From Herminiimonas sp. (lineage in GTDB: Bacteria > Pseudomonadota > Gammaproteobacteria > Burkholderiales > Burkholderiaceae_D), in NCBI GenBank assembly GCA_028292265.1, contig JAQGMR010000004.1, forward strand, positions 1 to 64,000: a DNA stretch of 64,000 bases. Direction: 5' to 3'. Made by a program: the position numbers and the translations under genes. Shown here one piece after another: positions 9,263 to 19,501 of the stretch. The stretch's first letter is position 1. Every line of letters starts with the position of its first letter. Below the pieces are notes generated by a model that was not told the origin of the DNA, did no database searches, and saw nothing but the letters and a program-made list of their open reading frames with translations.

Positions 9263-11047
9263 ATGTCCACACTTCCTGTACCCAGAGCGACAGGCCTTAA
9301 CTGGCCGCGCGGCGCGGTGGTCACGCTGACCACGATCGCTATTTTCCTGCCGCTCCTGCTCATCTTCTACCAGAGCTTTCTTTCCGCGCCGTTTTTCTCA
9401 CCGGCCAAGGAATGGAGTCTGGAACCGTACCGCTTTATCTTCGACGACCCGGACTTCCGCCAGTCGTTCATCAACGGCTTTTTGCTCGCCGCGGGACTCG
9501 CACTGATCGCCGTGCCGCTCGGCGCCATGCTGGCGTTTCTGATGGTCCGCACCGATCTGCCGGGCCGCAACTGGATTGCGCCTTTCCTGCTGGTGCCAAT
9601 TTTCGTGTCGCCGATGGTGATCGGCTTCGGCTATGTGGTCGCGATGGGGCCGGTCGGTTTCTACACAGTTTGGGCCCAGCACGCGCTCGCTGCGATCGGT
9701 ATCACGGTGCAGCCCTGGAACGTCTATGCCTTCCCCAGCATCGTCGTCATCGCCGGCTTGACCCACGTGCCACATGTCTATCTCTATGCGTCCGCCGCGT
9801 TGAAGAGCCTCGGCTCCGACGTTGAAGAAGCAGCGCGCGTAGCCGGTGCTTCGCCGTTGCAGGTTGCGCTCAATGTATCGCTGCCCATGGTCATGCCGGC
9901 GCTGGCCTACTCCGGCGTGCTGGTGTTCTTTCTGGGCTTTGAGGTATTCGGTCTGGTGCTGGTGCTGGGCGACCCCGAAGGCCACCTTGTGCTGGCAACG
10001 TATCTCTTCAAGCTGACCAACAAGCTGGGCACGCCCTCCTACCACCTGATGGCAGCGGTCGCGGTTTGCCTGGTTGCCGTCACATTGCCGCTGGTGATGA
10101 TGCAGCGCTGGCTGCTGAAGTCGGCCAACAAGTATGTGTCGATCAAGGGCAAGGGTTCACGGCAGAAGCCGCTGCCACTCGGGAAATGGAAGTGGATTTC
10201 CTTCGGGCTGATCGCGGCGTGGCTGCTTGTTACGGTCTTCATGCCAATCTCTGGCATCGTGCTGCGCGCGTTTGTTTCCAATTGGGGTGAGGGCGTGCGC
10301 CTTCTCGACGTGCTGACTCTCGATCACTTCCGCGATATCGCCGCCCAGCCTTCGCTGATGCGCGGCATCTTCAACACGGTCCTGATTGGCGTGGTCGGCG
10401 GCGCCATTGCCGTACTTTGCTATAGCGGCATCGCACTGGCCATGCACCGCAAGGCCGACGGCATTACCCGCTTCCTGGACTACAGCGTGCTGATTCCCCG
10501 CGCGATCCCGGGCCTGCTTGCCGGCTTGTCCTTTCTCTGGGTTTTCCTGTTCGTGCCGAGCGTGCTGGACAGCCTTCTGAAAGGCATGGACAACAGTGTT
10601 GGCACCTGGCTCTCGGAGAATTTCATTCCGCAGCTGCGCGCGCTGCGCTCCACGATGTTCTCGGTGTGGCTGGCGTATTCGGTGGTCTGGATGGCTTATG
10701 GTTTGCGCCTGATTACAACGGCGCTGCTGCAAGTCGGCCCCGAGCTGGAAGAAGCAGCGCGTGCCGTCGGCGCCAATCGCGGCCAGGTGACGCGCGACGT
10801 TACTTTGCCGCTGGTGCGCTACGGCCTGATCGGCGCATGGCTGATGGTGTTCCTGATTTTCGAGCGCGAATATTCCACCGGCGTGTACCTGCTTTCCCCC
10901 GGCACCGAAGTTATTGGCGCCATGATCGTCTCGATGTGGGGCGCTGGCGCGGTTGACCTTGTGGCGGCACTTTCATTCATCAACATCACCCTGGTTGCCA
11001 TAGGCCTGGGCATTGCGCTGCGCTTCGGCGTAAAGCTGCACGACTAA
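9263..11047 (+). CDS. ABC transporter permease, two fused domains (FbpB-like)
   Basis: A 594-residue inner-membrane permease in which two binding-protein-dependent permease domains are fused. The EAA loop appears twice, as EEAARVAGASPLQVALNVSL (around residue 190) and as EEAARAVGANRGQVTRDVTL (around residue 500). About twelve hydrophobic helices are present, six per half. Such a fused protein makes the whole membrane pore without a partner subunit. ATG 9263 is preferred over an upstream GTG; a GGAG lies upstream. The gene sits between the binding protein and the ATPase, with only 15 nt before the latter. Confidence 0.93.
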   Translation: MSTLPVPRATGLNWPRGAVVTLTTIAIFLPLLLIFYQSFLSAPFFSPAKEWSLEPYRFIFDDPDFRQSFINGFLLAAGLALIAVPLGAMLAFLMVRTDLPGRNWIAPFLLVPIFVSPMVIGFGYVVAMGPVGFYTVWAQHALAAIGITVQPWNVYAFPSIVVIAGLTHVPHVYLYASAALKSLGSDVEEAARVAGASPLQVALNVSLPMVMPALAYSGVLVFFLGFEVFGLVLVLGDPEGHLVLATYLFKLTNKLGTPSYHLMAAVAVCLVAVTLPLVMMQRWLLKSANKYVSIKGKGSRQKPLPLGKWKWISFGLIAAWLLVTVFMPISGIVLRAFVSNWGEGVRLLDVLTLDHFRDIAAQPSLMRGIFNTVLIGVVGGAIAVLCYSGIALAMHRKADGITRFLDYSVLIPRAIPGLLAGLSFLWVFLFVPSVLDSLLKGMDNSVGTWLSENFIPQLRALRSTMFSVWLAYSVVWMAYGLRLITTALLQVGPELEEAARAVGANRGQVTRDVTLPLVRYGLIGAWLMVFLIFEREYSTGVYLLSPGTEVIGAMIVSMWGAGAVDLVAALSFINITLVAIGLGIALRFGVKLHD

Positions 11048-11062
11048 CCGGAAGGAATCAAC

Positions 11063-12136
11063 ATGGCTGAATTGACTGTCACCGATCTTTACCTCGATTA
11101 CGGCACTGGCGCGAGCGCCAATGCGATTCTTAAGGGCGTGTCTATGGAGTTGCAGCGCGGTGAAGTGGTTGCGCTGCTCGGGCCTTCGGGCAGCGGCAAG
11201 ACCACGCTGCTGCGCGCCGTTGCTGGGCTCGAAAGCCCGAAGGCGGGCAAGATTCAGATCGGTGAGCGCCAGGTATTTGATGGGGAACGCAAGCTGGAGA
11301 TGGCGGCGGAGCACCGCAACCTCGGACTGGTGTTCCAGTCCTATGCGCTGTGGCCGCACAAGACGGTCGCCGACAACGTGGGCTACGGTCTCAAGCTGCG
11401 CAAGATGGGCAGCAGCGAGATTGCCGAGCGCGTCAAGAAGGTACTGTCGCAACTCGGGCTTGGTCACCTTGGGGAACGCTTTCCGCATCAACTCTCTGGC
11501 GGACAGCAGCAACGTGTCGCCATTGCGCGCGCCCTGGTGTACAACCCGCCCGTCATCCTCCTCGACGAGCCGCTATCAAACCTCGACGCCAAATTGCGCG
11601 AGGAAGCACGCGCCTTCCTGCGCGACCTGATCGTGCGGCTCGGACTGTCTGCGTTGATGGTTACCCACGACCAGGGCGAGGCAATGGCAATCTCCGACAA
11701 GATCCTGCTGCTTAACAACGGCAAGATTGAACAGCAGGGCACCCCGCAAAGCATGTATCAAACGCCTGACTCCCTGTTCACAGCGGAATTCATGGGCAGC
11801 AATAACCGCGTTGCCGGCAAGGTCCTGCAACGCAATGGCGAACGTGTCACCTTTGACCTCGATGGCATCACGGTGGCCGGCACGGCGCGCGGCAGCAACG
11901 TTGGCGCCGACATCACCGCGATGATCCGACTGGAGCAGGTACGCATCTCGCAGGTTGAAACCAGCAATGCGATCCGTCTGCCGCTCTCGACTTGCATGTA
12001 TCTCGGCGACCGTTGGGAATGCCTGTTTCACCGTGGTGGAGTGGCCGAATCCGGCATGCGCGCCTATTCGCCGCAGCGACTTGTGCCCGGCGACTACTGG
12101 CTGCAACTGCCGGAGGAAAGTCTTTGGGTGTTCTAG
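11063..12136 (+). CDS. ABC transporter ATP-binding protein (FbpC/PotA-like)
   Basis: A 357-residue ATPase that powers the import system. Walker A is GPSGSGKTT (residues ~39-47), the Q loop is in [10 protein letters not shown], the signature is LSGGQQQR, Walker B is [12 protein letters not shown] and the switch His is in [11 protein letters not shown]-terminal regulatory TOBE-type domain starts at about residue 245. GGAAGGAAT lies ahead of the ATG. It is the last gene of the binding protein-permease-ATPase set. Confidence 0.95.
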   Translation: MAELTVTDLYLDYGTGASANAILKGVSMELQRGEVVALLGPSGSGKTTLLRAVAGLESPKAGKIQIGERQVFDGERKLEMAAEHRNLGLVFQSYALWPHKTVADNVGYGLKLRKMGSSEIAERVKKVLSQLGLGHLGERFPHQLSGGQQQRVAIARALVYNPPVILLDEPLSNLDAKLREEARAFLRDLIVRLGLSALMVTHDQGEAMAISDKILLLNNGKIEQQGTPQSMYQTPDSLFTAEFMGSNNRVAGKVLQRNGERVTFDLDGITVAGTARGSNVGADITAMIRLEQVRISQVETSNAIRLPLSTCMYLGDRWECLFHRGGVAESGMRAYSPQRLVPGDYWLQLPEESLWVF

Positions 12137-12348
12137 TAAAACGGATTACTGCAGGCGGTTTAATGCGCACCGGGTTGGCCGGAGAGCCGGGCGTCGGCTT
12201 CGAATGACAGTGGTCAAGTCCGTCAAGTCAGCCGCGCGGTTTACCAAACAACGCCACACTGACCGCGCACTTGGCGGCTGCACCGCTACCCTGGCGCTGT
12301 CTACAGCGTCCTGCTTTTCCGATGCTCCGCGGTGCGGCGACAGGTAGA

Positions 12349-13416
12349 ATGCCGCTCATGCCTCTGCTGTCCCGCGACGACCTGCGCTCCTTCCTGCTTA
12401 CCCTTGCCATCGGCCTGCTCGCTGCCAACGCCTGCGTGTGGCTCAACACGCCACTACCGTGGATGATCGGGCCCCTGCTTGCCACGGCCGTGGCTCGCAT
12501 GTGCAACGTTGACCTGTTCTGTCCGGTACAAGTACGGCAAGCCGGCCAGTGGGCTATTGGCACCGCGCTTGGGCTGTACTTCACGCCGGCCGTCGTGCAT
12601 GTTTTGTCGAGGCATGTCGGGTCGATCGCCCTAGGGGTGGTTTTTGCCATAGCGCTGGGGTTGGCATGCGGATGGCTGCTGCACCGGCTTTCCGGCGTGG
12701 ACAAGACCACCGCGTTCTTTGCGATGGCGGTGGGCGGTGCATCCGAAATGGCAGCGCAGGGCGAGCGCCACGGCGCTTCCGTAGATCGGATCGCCGCTGC
12801 ACACAGTTTGCGCATCATGATGGTAGTGGTGATCATTCCCTTCGCGTTCCGATTTTTCGGCGCCCACGGACTCGACCCGTTCGTGCCTGGCGCGAAGGAC
12901 GTCAGTCCGCTCGGTCTCATTGCGCTCACCGGCCTGACCGCCGGCGGTGCGCTATTGCTCGGCCGCCTGGAATGGCCCAATGTCTGGGTGATTGGCCCTC
13001 TCATCGTATCCATCGCGCTGACTGCCATGGGCATCAACCTGTCTGCACTGCCGGAGTGGTCGGTGCATTTCGGTCAGTTGTTTATCGGGGTCTCGCTAGG
13101 CACCCGGTTCACGCCGCAGTTCCTGCACACTGCCCCGCGCTACATGGGCAGCGTCATCCTGTGCGGGCTTGCCGCGCTTGCACTGGCGGCAGGCTTTGGC
13201 CTTTTATTGTCCTGGGCAAGCGGCATCAATCCCGCTACGGCGATCCTCGCCACCTCGCCAGGCGGCATTGCGGAAATGAGCCTGACCGCCAAGACCCTCC
13301 AGCTCGGCGTTCCAATCGTCACTGCATTCCATGTCACGCGCATGGCTGTGCTCGTCATGGCGATTGGGCCGCTTTTCAAGTCGATGCGCTACTTCCAGTT
13401 GCGCGCCAACGCATAG
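12349..13416 (+). CDS. AbrB-family (AbrB duplication) integral membrane protein
   Basis: A 355-residue membrane protein of the AbrB/YP-regulator duplication family: two homologous halves, each with a conserved PWMIGPLLAT-type or VWVIGPLIVSIA segment and a GASEMAAQGE or PGGIAEMSL segment. Ten or so hydrophobic helices are visible. Function is not well established; E. coli AbrB was named for an effect on aidB, and others are annotated as putative ammonia monooxygenase or transport proteins. ATG 12349 follows CAGGT closely, with another in-frame ATG three codons on. A 212-nt gap after the ABC ATPase leaves co-transcription uncertain. Confidence 0.85.
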   Translation: MPLMPLLSRDDLRSFLLTLAIGLLAANACVWLNTPLPWMIGPLLATAVARMCNVDLFCPVQVRQAGQWAIGTALGLYFTPAVVHVLSRHVGSIALGVVFAIALGLACGWLLHRLSGVDKTTAFFAMAVGGASEMAAQGERHGASVDRIAAAHSLRIMMVVVIIPFAFRFFGAHGLDPFVPGAKDVSPLGLIALTGLTAGGALLLGRLEWPNVWVIGPLIVSIALTAMGINLSALPEWSVHFGQLFIGVSLGTRFTPQFLHTAPRYMGSVILCGLAALALAAGFGLLLSWASGINPATAILATSPGGIAEMSLTAKTLQLGVPIVTAFHVTRMAVLVMAIGPLFKSMRYFQLRANA

Positions 13417-13763
13417 CGCGCGACGTCGAAAGCCCGTGAGGCAGCAGGCATGCAAGCCGACTTCGGCGCGCCGCGCGGAATACGGCTTCCTCGGCGTGAT
13501 CGCGTTGCCGAAAGAATCGAAGACAGTCTGGAAGCGGCAAGTTTTCCGAAGGCGTAATGGATCTTTGGAGTGAGCGCGGCTGTAGCTGCTGGCGGCCCGT
13601 CGGGCGGCCAGTATTTTTTTCGCCAATGGAAACCATGCCTGCTTTCAATGGGTCCAACTTGCTAATTAAATTATGCTGCGGAAATCTTATTGTGCAGGTC
13701 GCGACGCGTGGCAAATAGCCAGTACCGCGAACGCCTCCACAGCCGATTAGCCGCTACACTACG
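13417..13763 (+). other. Intergenic gap with terminator
   Basis: This 347-nt gap has no credible gene. It holds the terminator listed separately and, to the right of it, a short AT-richer stretch around 13650-13695 that could contain the promoter of the next gene. Confidence 0.6.
13589..13620 (+). terminator. Intrinsic terminator after the AbrB-type gene
   Basis: CTGGCGGCCC and GGGCGGCCAG pair over ten positions with a single G-G mismatch around a GTC loop. A run of TATTTTTTT follows directly. It lies about 170 nt beyond the stop of the AbrB-type gene. Confidence 0.75.
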
Positions 13764-14579
13764 ATGTCGAAGAAACCAGCAGCCAGCCAATCAACGCCAC
13801 GTTTGCCAACGATGAAACCCGTTGCCCCAGGCACCGTCATATTTCACCGCCACCGCGGCTACGGTGTTATCACCTCCGTCAACTTGCTGACCGGCTGGGT
13901 CGCCGCTCGTTTCGGCGACGAGGCGCGCTCGCTCGATTTGAATCTCTCGTCCGACCAGTTGCAGCATTCTGACGGCGAACCGATCCTGTTTCGATTCTCG
14001 CCGCCCGACCGCATGCCGCATGCGCGTCTGATGGGAATGATTCGCGAGCTTCACGCGGCCGGCTACCAGAGGCTTTATCTGTACAGTTGGCCAAAGGCTT
14101 CCGGCCTGCATTGGCGATGGCACCTTTTCACCGGGCCACGGACCTGGATGCAGCGCAGTTGGCGCGAGGGCTGGTACGGATCTGGCGCGGAGTACAACCT
14201 TAATCCCGTCATGGGCTGGGGCGACAATCCCGGCGCCGATGCGAGCGAACTGGCGAGCGCGTTGGCGAAAGTCGATCCACAAGGCCTTGCGCAGGCGCTT
14301 GGCAGGGACGAAGATCACACTCGCTGGTTCGACATGGTATGCGCCGCACTGCTGCCCGATTACGCTTTCACACTGGGATGGGACCATCGCGACGGCCCCT
14401 GCCCGCGAACGCTGCCCATCATCCCGGTCAGGCGCGGCGTGCCCGAATACGTTGGTGCGCCGTTACCGTGGCCACCGGGCTGGGAGGGCCTGTGGAGGTC
14501 AACCGGCACTGATATCGTGGTTCGGCGCCATCACCGCGTCATGCCTCAGGGACTGGATCGCCAGAACACCGATCAATAG
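13764..14579 (+). CDS. Hypothetical protein, Trp-rich, with SH3/KOW-like N-terminus
   Basis: I do not recognise this 271-residue soluble protein. Residues ~20-65 (PGTVIFHRHRGYGVITSV, then WVAARFGDEARSLDL) resemble the small beta-barrel of KOW, Tudor or SH3-like modules that precede RNA-polymerase-contacting proteins such as RapA or CarD. The rest is rich in Trp, Gly and Pro, with HWRWHLFTGPRTWMQRSW around residue 118. It has no signal peptide or membrane helix. It stands alone, convergent with the following MFS gene. The regular codon usage and length support a real gene. Confidence 0.7.
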   Translation: MSKKPAASQSTPRLPTMKPVAPGTVIFHRHRGYGVITSVNLLTGWVAARFGDEARSLDLNLSSDQLQHSDGEPILFRFSPPDRMPHARLMGMIRELHAAGYQRLYLYSWPKASGLHWRWHLFTGPRTWMQRSWREGWYGSGAEYNLNPVMGWGDNPGADASELASALAKVDPQGLAQALGRDEDHTRWFDMVCAALLPDYAFTLGWDHRDGPCPRTLPIIPVRRGVPEYVGAPLPWPPGWEGLWRSTGTDIVVRRHHRVMPQGLDRQNTDQ

Positions 14580-14638
14580 AATTAGCTTCACGGCGCTGCA
14601 CCGGAGCGTGGCCTCGAGCGGCGAACAGTGCTTCTTTC

Positions 14639-15808
14639 TCAGGCAACTGCTGCACGCGACGCCTGAGCCGCCGTCGCGAGACGCCAGGCCAAGTGTGAAA
14701 GCGACATCGCGCACAGCAGTAATCCGGCGCCGACATGCGCCAACATCGACAGCCCCATTGCGCCAATAATGGCCGCCCCCGACAGCGCGCCGAAGGCCTG
14801 TCCCAAGTAAAGCGCGGACGAGTTGAGCGCAACCGAGGCCGACGCCAGCGGTGGCGCCAGCCCCACCAGGCGCGCCTGCTGCGCGCCGTTCACCGCAAAG
14901 CAGCCCAGTCCCCACAAAAAGGTAAGCGCCGCGGCGAACCCGATGCCTTGCGATGCCAGCGGCCAGCCCAGCAGCCCCAGTGCCATGGCAGTCATTGCAG
15001 CCATGGCAACGCGAGCGGGCCCTAACCGGTCCATCATGCGATTGGCAAGCACATTGCCAATCAGCCCTGCGACGCCGAAGCATGCATAAAGCAGGCTGAT
15101 GGTCTCCGGGGTTGCATGGTTGAATTCCTTGTAGAGCAAGGCGAGGTAGGTAAAGACGGTGAACTGTCCCCCGGCCTGCACCGCGGTAACCAGCACGGCC
15201 AGCAAGAGCGCGCGGTTCGCCCTGAGCGATTTCCAGGCTGCTCGGTCCATCGGGACAATAAACAGGCCGGATGGAATCTGTTTCCATACCCACGCCGCAA
15301 TCAGCGCGGAAAGCACGCCAACCAGTCCCAGGGTCCAGCGCCACCCAATGAGCGAGCCGAGCCACGATCCAAGCGGCACACCGAGTACCGCGGCAATGGA
15401 CCAGCCGAGAAACACAAGCCCGATGGCGCCTCCGCGTTGCGCCGCCGGCACCAGCATCCCTGCGGTAGCGGCCGCTTGCGAAGTGAAAATCGCGGCGCCA
15501 ATGGCGGTCACGATTCGCAGCGCAAGTAGCCAGTCGTAATTCGGCGACAACGCGGCGCAAATGTGCAAGACGGCGTACAGAACGAGCGCCGCTGTCAGCA
15601 ATTTCCTGCGTTCGATAGCGCTGGTCCAGCTAGCCAGCAACGGGCCGCCCACACACACCATCAATGCAAAGCCAGACACGACGACGCCGATCGCAGCAGG
15701 GGTGGTGTTGAGATCGCGCGTCAATTCATTGAGCATGCCCGGCAGCACCATGGCGCCGGTGCCAATGGCGAAGTTGCCGAGCGTAAGAGACCAAAGTTTG
15801 GTTTTCAT
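14639..15808 (-). CDS. MFS transporter, 12 helices
   Basis: A 389-residue major facilitator transporter with about twelve hydrophobic helices and the A-like loop GPLLASWTSAIERRKLL between helices 2 and 3. The pattern NELTRDLNTTPAAIGVVVSG in the first loop is common in drug/proton antiporter and arabinose-exporter-like (AraJ/YdhP) members, so export of a small molecule is likely; the substrate is unknown. The frame is open further upstream, but ATG 15808 starts a standard N-terminus (MKTKLWSLTLGNFAIGTG). The ribosome site is weak. Confidence 0.85.
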   Translation of the reverse strand: MKTKLWSLTLGNFAIGTGAMVLPGMLNELTRDLNTTPAAIGVVVSGFALMVCVGGPLLASWTSAIERRKLLTAALVLYAVLHICAALSPNYDWLLALRIVTAIGAAIFTSQAAATAGMLVPAAQRGGAIGLVFLGWSIAAVLGVPLGSWLGSLIGWRWTLGLVGVLSALIAAWVWKQIPSGLFIVPMDRAAWKSLRANRALLLAVLVTAVQAGGQFTVFTYLALLYKEFNHATPETISLLYACFGVAGLIGNVLANRMMDRLGPARVAMAAMTAMALGLLGWPLASQGIGFAAALTFLWGLGCFAVNGAQQARLVGLAPPLASASVALNSSALYLGQAFGALSGAAIIGAMGLSMLAHVGAGLLLCAMSLSHLAWRLATAAQASRAAVA

Positions 15809-15994
15809 TGAGGCCGCAAGAGTTTGCAGCAGTGTAGCGAAGGAATGCTTACGCTGCTGCGGCGCGCTCAGCGCGGCGGGCCGTGAGGTTGTCCCTTTCA
15901 CGGCCCACGTCAGCGATCATTCCGTTTTGAGTGAACATCGCGAGATCATTGCCACGCGTGGCGCCGCCCTGCGGCCACTGCCGACAGGTTTGGC

Positions 15995-16990
15995 CTAACC
16001 GGGGGCGCGCAGCGCGTCCGGATTCAAAACGTTTTTTGGCGTGCCGTTTGCGAAGTCGACTACATTCTGGAACGCGGCCCGGAAGTAGAGCTCGTATCCG
16101 TCCTTTTCGACATAGCCCAGATGCGGTGCCGCCACAACATTGTCCATGCGCAGCAGCGCAGAACCGGCCGGCAGCGGTTCAGTTTCATAGACGTCGAGAG
16201 CCGCATAACCGGGCCGGCCCGCCTTGAGCGCTGGCTCCAGCGCACCGTCTTCCACCAGTTCTGCGCGACTAGTGTTGACGAACAAAGCGGTTGGCTTCAT
16301 TCGGGCCAGGTCAGCAGCGCTGACGACGCCATGTGTGGCGTCGTTCAGTCGCAGGTGCAGCGTAACGATGTCGCACTCGGAAAAGAAGGCTTCTTTGGAC
16401 GCCGCCACATCGTAACCATCGGCCTGGGCCTGCTTGCGGCTCGGCTCTCGTCCCCACACCGTGACGTGCATGCCGAAGGCCTTGCCGTACCCGGCAACCA
16501 TGCGACCAATCTTGCCGTATCCCCAGATACCAAGGCGGCGGCCCTTGAGCGCGACGCCGATGGTGTTCATCGCTGCATTGGTTGACACCGATTGCCATGC
16601 GCCGGCCTTCAGGCTGGCGACGTACTGGGGTACCCGACGGCTGGCCGCCATGATAAGCGCCCAGGTTAATTCAGCTGGAGCGGTCGGATCACCCACACCT
16701 TCGACAATGGCTATGCCCTGCGCCGTTGCCGCCTCAACGTCAATATGGCCGCTGACCTTGCCGGTCTGTGAAATCAGCTTCAGATTCGGCAGTTTCTCCA
16801 GGACTGCTTTCGAAAAGCTGGTGCGTTCGCGAATGAGAACCAGGGCATCAAACTCCGCCAGACGAATCGCCAACTGGCCAGCGCCGCGTGCTGTATTGGT
16901 GAAGATTTTGACCTCGTGATCGGCCAGAAGCATGAAGGCGTCAAGGTGCCGAACGCTGTCCTGGTAATCGTCGAGAATGGCAATTTTCAT
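15995..16990 (-). CDS. D-2-hydroxyacid dehydrogenase family protein
   Basis: A 331-residue NAD(P)-dependent dehydrogenase of the D-isomer 2-hydroxyacid family (SerA/phosphoglycerate-dehydrogenase-like). The Rossmann motif is LGIWGYGKIGRMVAGYG, with an Arg in the conserved NTSRAELVED. The catalytic His is probably in APHLGYVEKDGYELYF, where the usual Gly-Trp after HLG is Gly-Tyr. ATG 16990 follows GAGGCG and starts the substrate-binding domain directly (MKIAILDDYQD). It reads away from pckG across a 538-nt gap. The physiological substrate cannot be read from sequence. Confidence 0.9.
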   Translation of the reverse strand: MKIAILDDYQDSVRHLDAFMLLADHEVKIFTNTARGAGQLAIRLAEFDALVLIRERTSFSKAVLEKLPNLKLISQTGKVSGHIDVEAATAQGIAIVEGVGDPTAPAELTWALIMAASRRVPQYVASLKAGAWQSVSTNAAMNTIGVALKGRRLGIWGYGKIGRMVAGYGKAFGMHVTVWGREPSRKQAQADGYDVAASKEAFFSECDIVTLHLRLNDATHGVVSAADLARMKPTALFVNTSRAELVEDGALEPALKAGRPGYAALDVYETEPLPAGSALLRMDNVVAAPHLGYVEKDGYELYFRAAFQNVVDFANGTPKNVLNPDALRAPG

Positions 16991-17528
16991 GGTTCGCCTC
17001 ATGCGGTAATTTATTATTGCAAAGAGGGAAAGATAAACGAAAAGGCAGCCATGCGCCGCAAGAATGACCGAGCGCTTGATAAATCGAAAAGCAGGCTGGT
17101 CAAACTCCGTCACGCTGGAGGACTGCACACCTGTTGTAGCCGGTGCGCACTGCAACATCACAGGACACAATCCGGTACCGTCGCGCGGGCGGTTCTGGTT
17201 TATTGACGGCCTGAGCGACCGGCGGGTGTAGGCCACTACGGAGATCGGCTACTATTTCCTCCACATTTGACCTGCGGCATTGAGGGGCCAAATTGCGCGG
17301 GTGTACAATCCACCCCTGTTTTTCGCCCGGTTTCGGGGCAGGAAGCAGGAAGAACAACCCATTTCGCCTGGAGAATCCGGACTTCAGGCTGGCGCGGTCG
17401 CGATCAGACCGCTTGCGACAAGACCGCCGTACCGACGCCCTGAATTAGAGGCGCGAGCCACAAGCTGACGACGATCCTGCCGTGCCGGGAAAGATTAATT
17501 CACCTATTGGCATTGGAGGTAGTTTTTT
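16991..17528. promoter_or_regulatory. Divergent control region of the hydroxyacid dehydrogenase and pckG
   Basis: These 538 nt separate two divergent genes and contain no credible gene. A possible sigma-70 promoter for pckG is TTGAGG at 17280-17285 and TACAAT at 17304-17309, spaced 18 nt. That would give a leader of roughly 210 nt, long enough for post-transcriptional control. GGAGGT at 17515-17520 is a strong ribosome site for pckG. Confidence 0.5.
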
Positions 17529-19400
17529 ATGAATCAGCCCGTCATGGGAGGCGTTGTTGCCGTGAACGCTCCGTCATTCGTCAAGAACCAGAAACTGATC
17601 AGCTGGGTAGCCGAATTGGCTGCGCTCACCAAACCGGAGCGTATCTACTGGTGCGATGGCTCCAAAGAAGAATATGACCGGCTCTGCAGCGAGCTCGTTG
17701 CCGCGGGCACGATGAAAAAACTGAACCCGGCGAAGCGCCCAAACAGTTTTATCGCCTGGTCCGACCCAACCGACGTTGCGCGGGTAGAAGACCGAACCTT
17801 CATTTGCTGCGAGAAAGAAGAGAACGCGGGTCCGACCAATAACTGGGTCGATCCGAAAGAAATGCGCGCGACCATGCACCAGCTTTTCGACGGTGCGATG
17901 CGTGGCAGGACGATGTATGTGGTGCCGTTTTCGATGGGGCCTCTTGGCTCCCCGATCGCGCATATCGGCGTTGAAGTTTCTGACTCGCCCTATGTGGCGG
18001 TGAGCATGCGGGTGATGACCCGCATGGGCAAGGCGGTGTATGACGTGCTTGGGACTGACGGCGAGTTTGTCCCGTGCGCCCACACTGTTGGCGCACCCCT
18101 GCAGCCCGGCCAGAAAGACGTTGCATGGCCGTGCAATCCCACCAAGTACATCGTGCATTACCCGGAGACCCGTGAAATCTGGTCCTTCGGCTCCGGCTAC
18201 GGCGGCAATGCGCTGCTGGGGAAGAAATGCTTTGCGTTGCGCATCGCCTCCAACATGGGCCGTGACCAGGGCTGGCTGGCCGAGCACATGCTGATCCTTG
18301 GCGTTGAAGCCCCTGCCGAAAACGGCAAGCCAGGCGCAAAACATTATGTAGCCGCGGCATTTCCTTCGGCTTGCGGCAAGACCAATTTCGCCATGCTCAT
18401 TCCGCCGCCAAGCTTCAACGGCTGGAAGGTCACCACCATCGGCGACGACATTGCCTGGATCAAGCCTGGCAAGGACGGTCGCCTGTACGCCATCAACCCG
18501 GAAGCAGGTTACTTCGGTGTTGCGCCTGGTACCAACGAACAAACCAATCCGAACTGCATGGCGTCGATGGAGGCCGACACCATCTTTACAAATGTCGCCT
18601 TGACCGATGACGGCGATGTCTGGTGGGAAGGCCTGACCAAGGAGCCTCCGGCACACTTGATCGACTGGCAACGCAAGGACTGGACCGCAGAGGAAGCAAA
18701 GAAAAGCGGCCGCAAGGCAGCACACCCCAATTCTCGCTTCACGGTTGCCGCGACCCAGAACCCGGTGCTGGATTCGGCATGGGACGATCCGGCCGGCGTG
18801 CCAATCTCCGCCTTCATTTTTGGCGGACGCCGCTCCACCACCGTTCCGCTGGTAACCGAAGCGCGGAACTGGGTTGAAGGCGTTTACATGGCGGCGACCA
18901 TGGGCTCGGAAACCACGGCTGCGGCAACCGGCGAACAGGGCGTGGTACGGCGCGATCCGTTTGCCATGCTGCCCTTCACCGGCTACCACATGAGCGACTA
19001 TTTCCAGCACTGGCTCACCCTGGGCAAGAAGCTGGAAGCGACTGGCGCAAAGCTGCCCAAGTTCTATTGCGTTAACTGGTTCCGCACCGACGAGGAGGGC
19101 AAGTTTGTTTGGCCGGGCTTCGGTGACAACATGCGCGTGTTGAAATGGATCCTGGAACGGATCGACGGCAAGGCCGCTGGTGTTGAAAACATCTTTGGCA
19201 CCACGCCGGCGTTTAGCGATCTGCATTGGGAAGGCATTAAGTTTTCAGCAGAGCAGTACGACCGCATTACTGCAATCAACAAAGCGGAGTGGACCGAAGA
19301 ACTCAAGCTGCACACCGAGCTTTTCGAGAAGCTGAAGCACCATTTGCCTGAAGAGCTGGAAGCGACCCGCCAGCAACTGGAGAAGCGGCTGGCAGCGTAA
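17529..19400 (+). CDS. pckG: Phosphoenolpyruvate carboxykinase (GTP)
   Basis: A 623-residue cytosolic enzyme that converts oxaloacetate plus GTP to phosphoenolpyruvate, CO2 and GDP, the entry step of gluconeogenesis. The GTP-type kinase-1 loop with the reactive Cys is [12 protein letters not shown] near residue 280, and the metal-binding GDDIAW is near residue 305. Later PEPCK motifs include [14 protein letters not shown] and [14 protein letters not shown]. Length matches the family (about 600-620). A strong GGAGGT lies 8 nt ahead of the ATG. The gene stands alone with its own terminator. Confidence 0.98.
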   Translation: MNQPVMGGVVAVNAPSFVKNQKLISWVAELAALTKPERIYWCDGSKEEYDRLCSELVAAGTMKKLNPAKRPNSFIAWSDPTDVARVEDRTFICCEKEENAGPTNNWVDPKEMRATMHQLFDGAMRGRTMYVVPFSMGPLGSPIAHIGVEVSDSPYVAVSMRVMTRMGKAVYDVLGTDGEFVPCAHTVGAPLQPGQKDVAWPCNPTKYIVHYPETREIWSFGSGYGGNALLGKKCFALRIASNMGRDQGWLAEHMLILGVEAPAENGKPGAKHYVAAAFPSACGKTNFAMLIPPPSFNGWKVTTIGDDIAWIKPGKDGRLYAINPEAGYFGVAPGTNEQTNPNCMASMEADTIFTNVALTDDGDVWWEGLTKEPPAHLIDWQRKDWTAEEAKKSGRKAAHPNSRFTVAATQNPVLDSAWDDPAGVPISAFIFGGRRSTTVPLVTEARNWVEGVYMAATMGSETTAAATGEQGVVRRDPFAMLPFTGYHMSDYFQHWLTLGKKLEATGAKLPKFYCVNWFRTDEEGKFVWPGFGDNMRVLKWILERIDGKAAGVENIFGTTPAFSDLHWEGIKFSAEQYDRITAINKAEWTEELKLHTELFEKLKHHLPEELEATRQQLEKRLAA

Positions 19401-19437
19401 TTCCGCTTTGCTCCGCACCCAGTGCGGCGCATGACGA

Positions 19438-19472
19438 AAGGCGCGTCACGGAGGTGATGCGCCTTTTTTTGT
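19438..19472 (+). terminator. Intrinsic terminator of pckG
   Basis: AAGGCGC-GTCAC pairs with GTGAT-GCGCCTT around a GGAG loop, followed by a run of seven T. It sits 38 nt past the pckG stop, between pckG and the convergent exoprotein gene. Confidence 0.88.
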
Positions 19473-19501
19473 TTTGTTCCTCTCCAGGTGCCACTTTAAA
19501 T

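Noticed and set aside
8047-9363. 438-codon open frame antisense to the AfuA-like binding protein
   Set aside because: Low-complexity Arg/Gly/Val-rich translation with no family motif; a shadow of the real gene.
17574-19226. 550-codon open frame antisense to pckG
   Set aside because: Its length comes from the third-position GC bias of pckG; the protein is His/Arg-rich and without domains, while the plus strand encodes a complete PEP carboxykinase.
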